From the NCBI GenBank assembly GCA_910585645.1, contig CAJUFP010000055.1:1-30754 (forward strand): a DNA stretch of 30,754 bases. Direction: 5' to 3'. This stretch comes from an uncultured Hungatella sp. (GTDB lineage Bacteria; Bacillota; Clostridia; Lachnospirales; Lachnospiraceae). Each line of letters starts with the position of its first letter. Positions within the stretch are counted from its first letter, which is position 1. The notes under the pieces were generated by a model. It worked only from the letters and a program-made list of their open reading frames with translations. It searched no databases and was not told the origin of the DNA. Below, in pieces: positions 30,650 to 30,754 of this stretch. Position numbers and translations under genes: made by a program.

Positions 30650-30754
30650 TTTCTCAGCTTCTGCCACCTTTGTTCTGAAAACCCCTTTGCCGAATAACAT
30701 TAAACCTACGATTAACCATAAAAGTAGCACTACACAATGTTTCAAAAAATAAAA
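30650..30754 (-). promoter_or_regulatory. Upstream region of the peptidase gene
   Basis: AT-rich. TTGAAA (30745-30740, minus strand) followed 17 bases later by TTTATG is a weak promoter candidate that would give a ~60-base leader before the ATG at 30649. The window ends here, so a better promoter may lie outside. Confidence 0.25.

Noticed and set aside
1..30754. CRISPR arrays, insertion sequences, prophage or tRNA genes
   Set aside because: No regularly spaced repeat array, transposase, integrase, phage structural motif or cloverleaf-type sequence was seen on either strand.

Overview
The window looks like a chromosomal segment of a gut-type Firmicute, most likely a Lachnospiraceae / Clostridium cluster XIVa relative (Enterocloster/Hungatella-like). 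The reasons are strong AGGAGG-type ribosome sites, moderately GC-rich coding DNA with AT-rich intergenic gaps, Thr/Ala-rich linkers after lipoprotein cysteines, a clostridial ECF module, and AgrC/LytTR and 7TM two-component systems. This is a family-level inference from sequence. No rRNA, tRNA, CRISPR array, insertion sequence or phage gene was seen.

Region 1 (1-9037) is a host-glycan locus. It holds a GH112 galacto-N-biose/lacto-N-biose-type phosphorylase, a sugar ABC importer (binding lipoprotein and two permeases, no ATPase), an AraC-type regulator divergent from the phosphorylase, and a two-gene operon of a NahK-like hexosamine 1-kinase and a sugar-1-phosphate nucleotidyltransferase. In the inferred pathway the importer brings in a beta-galactosyl-HexNAc disaccharide, the phosphorylase releases Gal-1-P and HexNAc, the kinase makes HexNAc-1-P, and the nucleotidyltransferase activates a sugar-1-P. 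The importer operon and the kinase operon share a pair of 12-base direct repeats at an exact 21-bp pitch, a probable AraC operator.

Region 2 (9038-16172) is a housekeeping operon: ecfA1-ecfA2-ecfT-truA followed by a large J-domain/TPR protein. The truA product carries an extra C-terminal GNAT acetyltransferase.

Region 3 (16190-21829) pairs an SPFH / zinc-ribbon / TPM-domain trio, matching the Bacillus subtilis YdjI-YdjG-YdjH set, with an AgrC-like kinase and LytTR regulator. Two perfect 9-base repeats 12 bases apart, the geometry of LytTR sites, lie between the kinase gene and the SPFH gene, suggesting this or another LytTR regulator controls the trio.

Region 4 (21830-30754) is an envelope/signalling neighbourhood: a secreted Pro/Ser-rich surface protein of unknown function on the + strand, a 7TM sensor kinase, a response regulator fusing a LytTR-type and an OmpR-type regulator in one chain (REC-LytTR-REC-winged helix, with the first REC lacking its phospho-Asp), a duplicated-domain lipoprotein, and a clostripain-family lipoprotein peptidase. 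The fused regulator, the two sets of 21-bp-pitch operators and the TruA-GNAT fusion are the most notable items.
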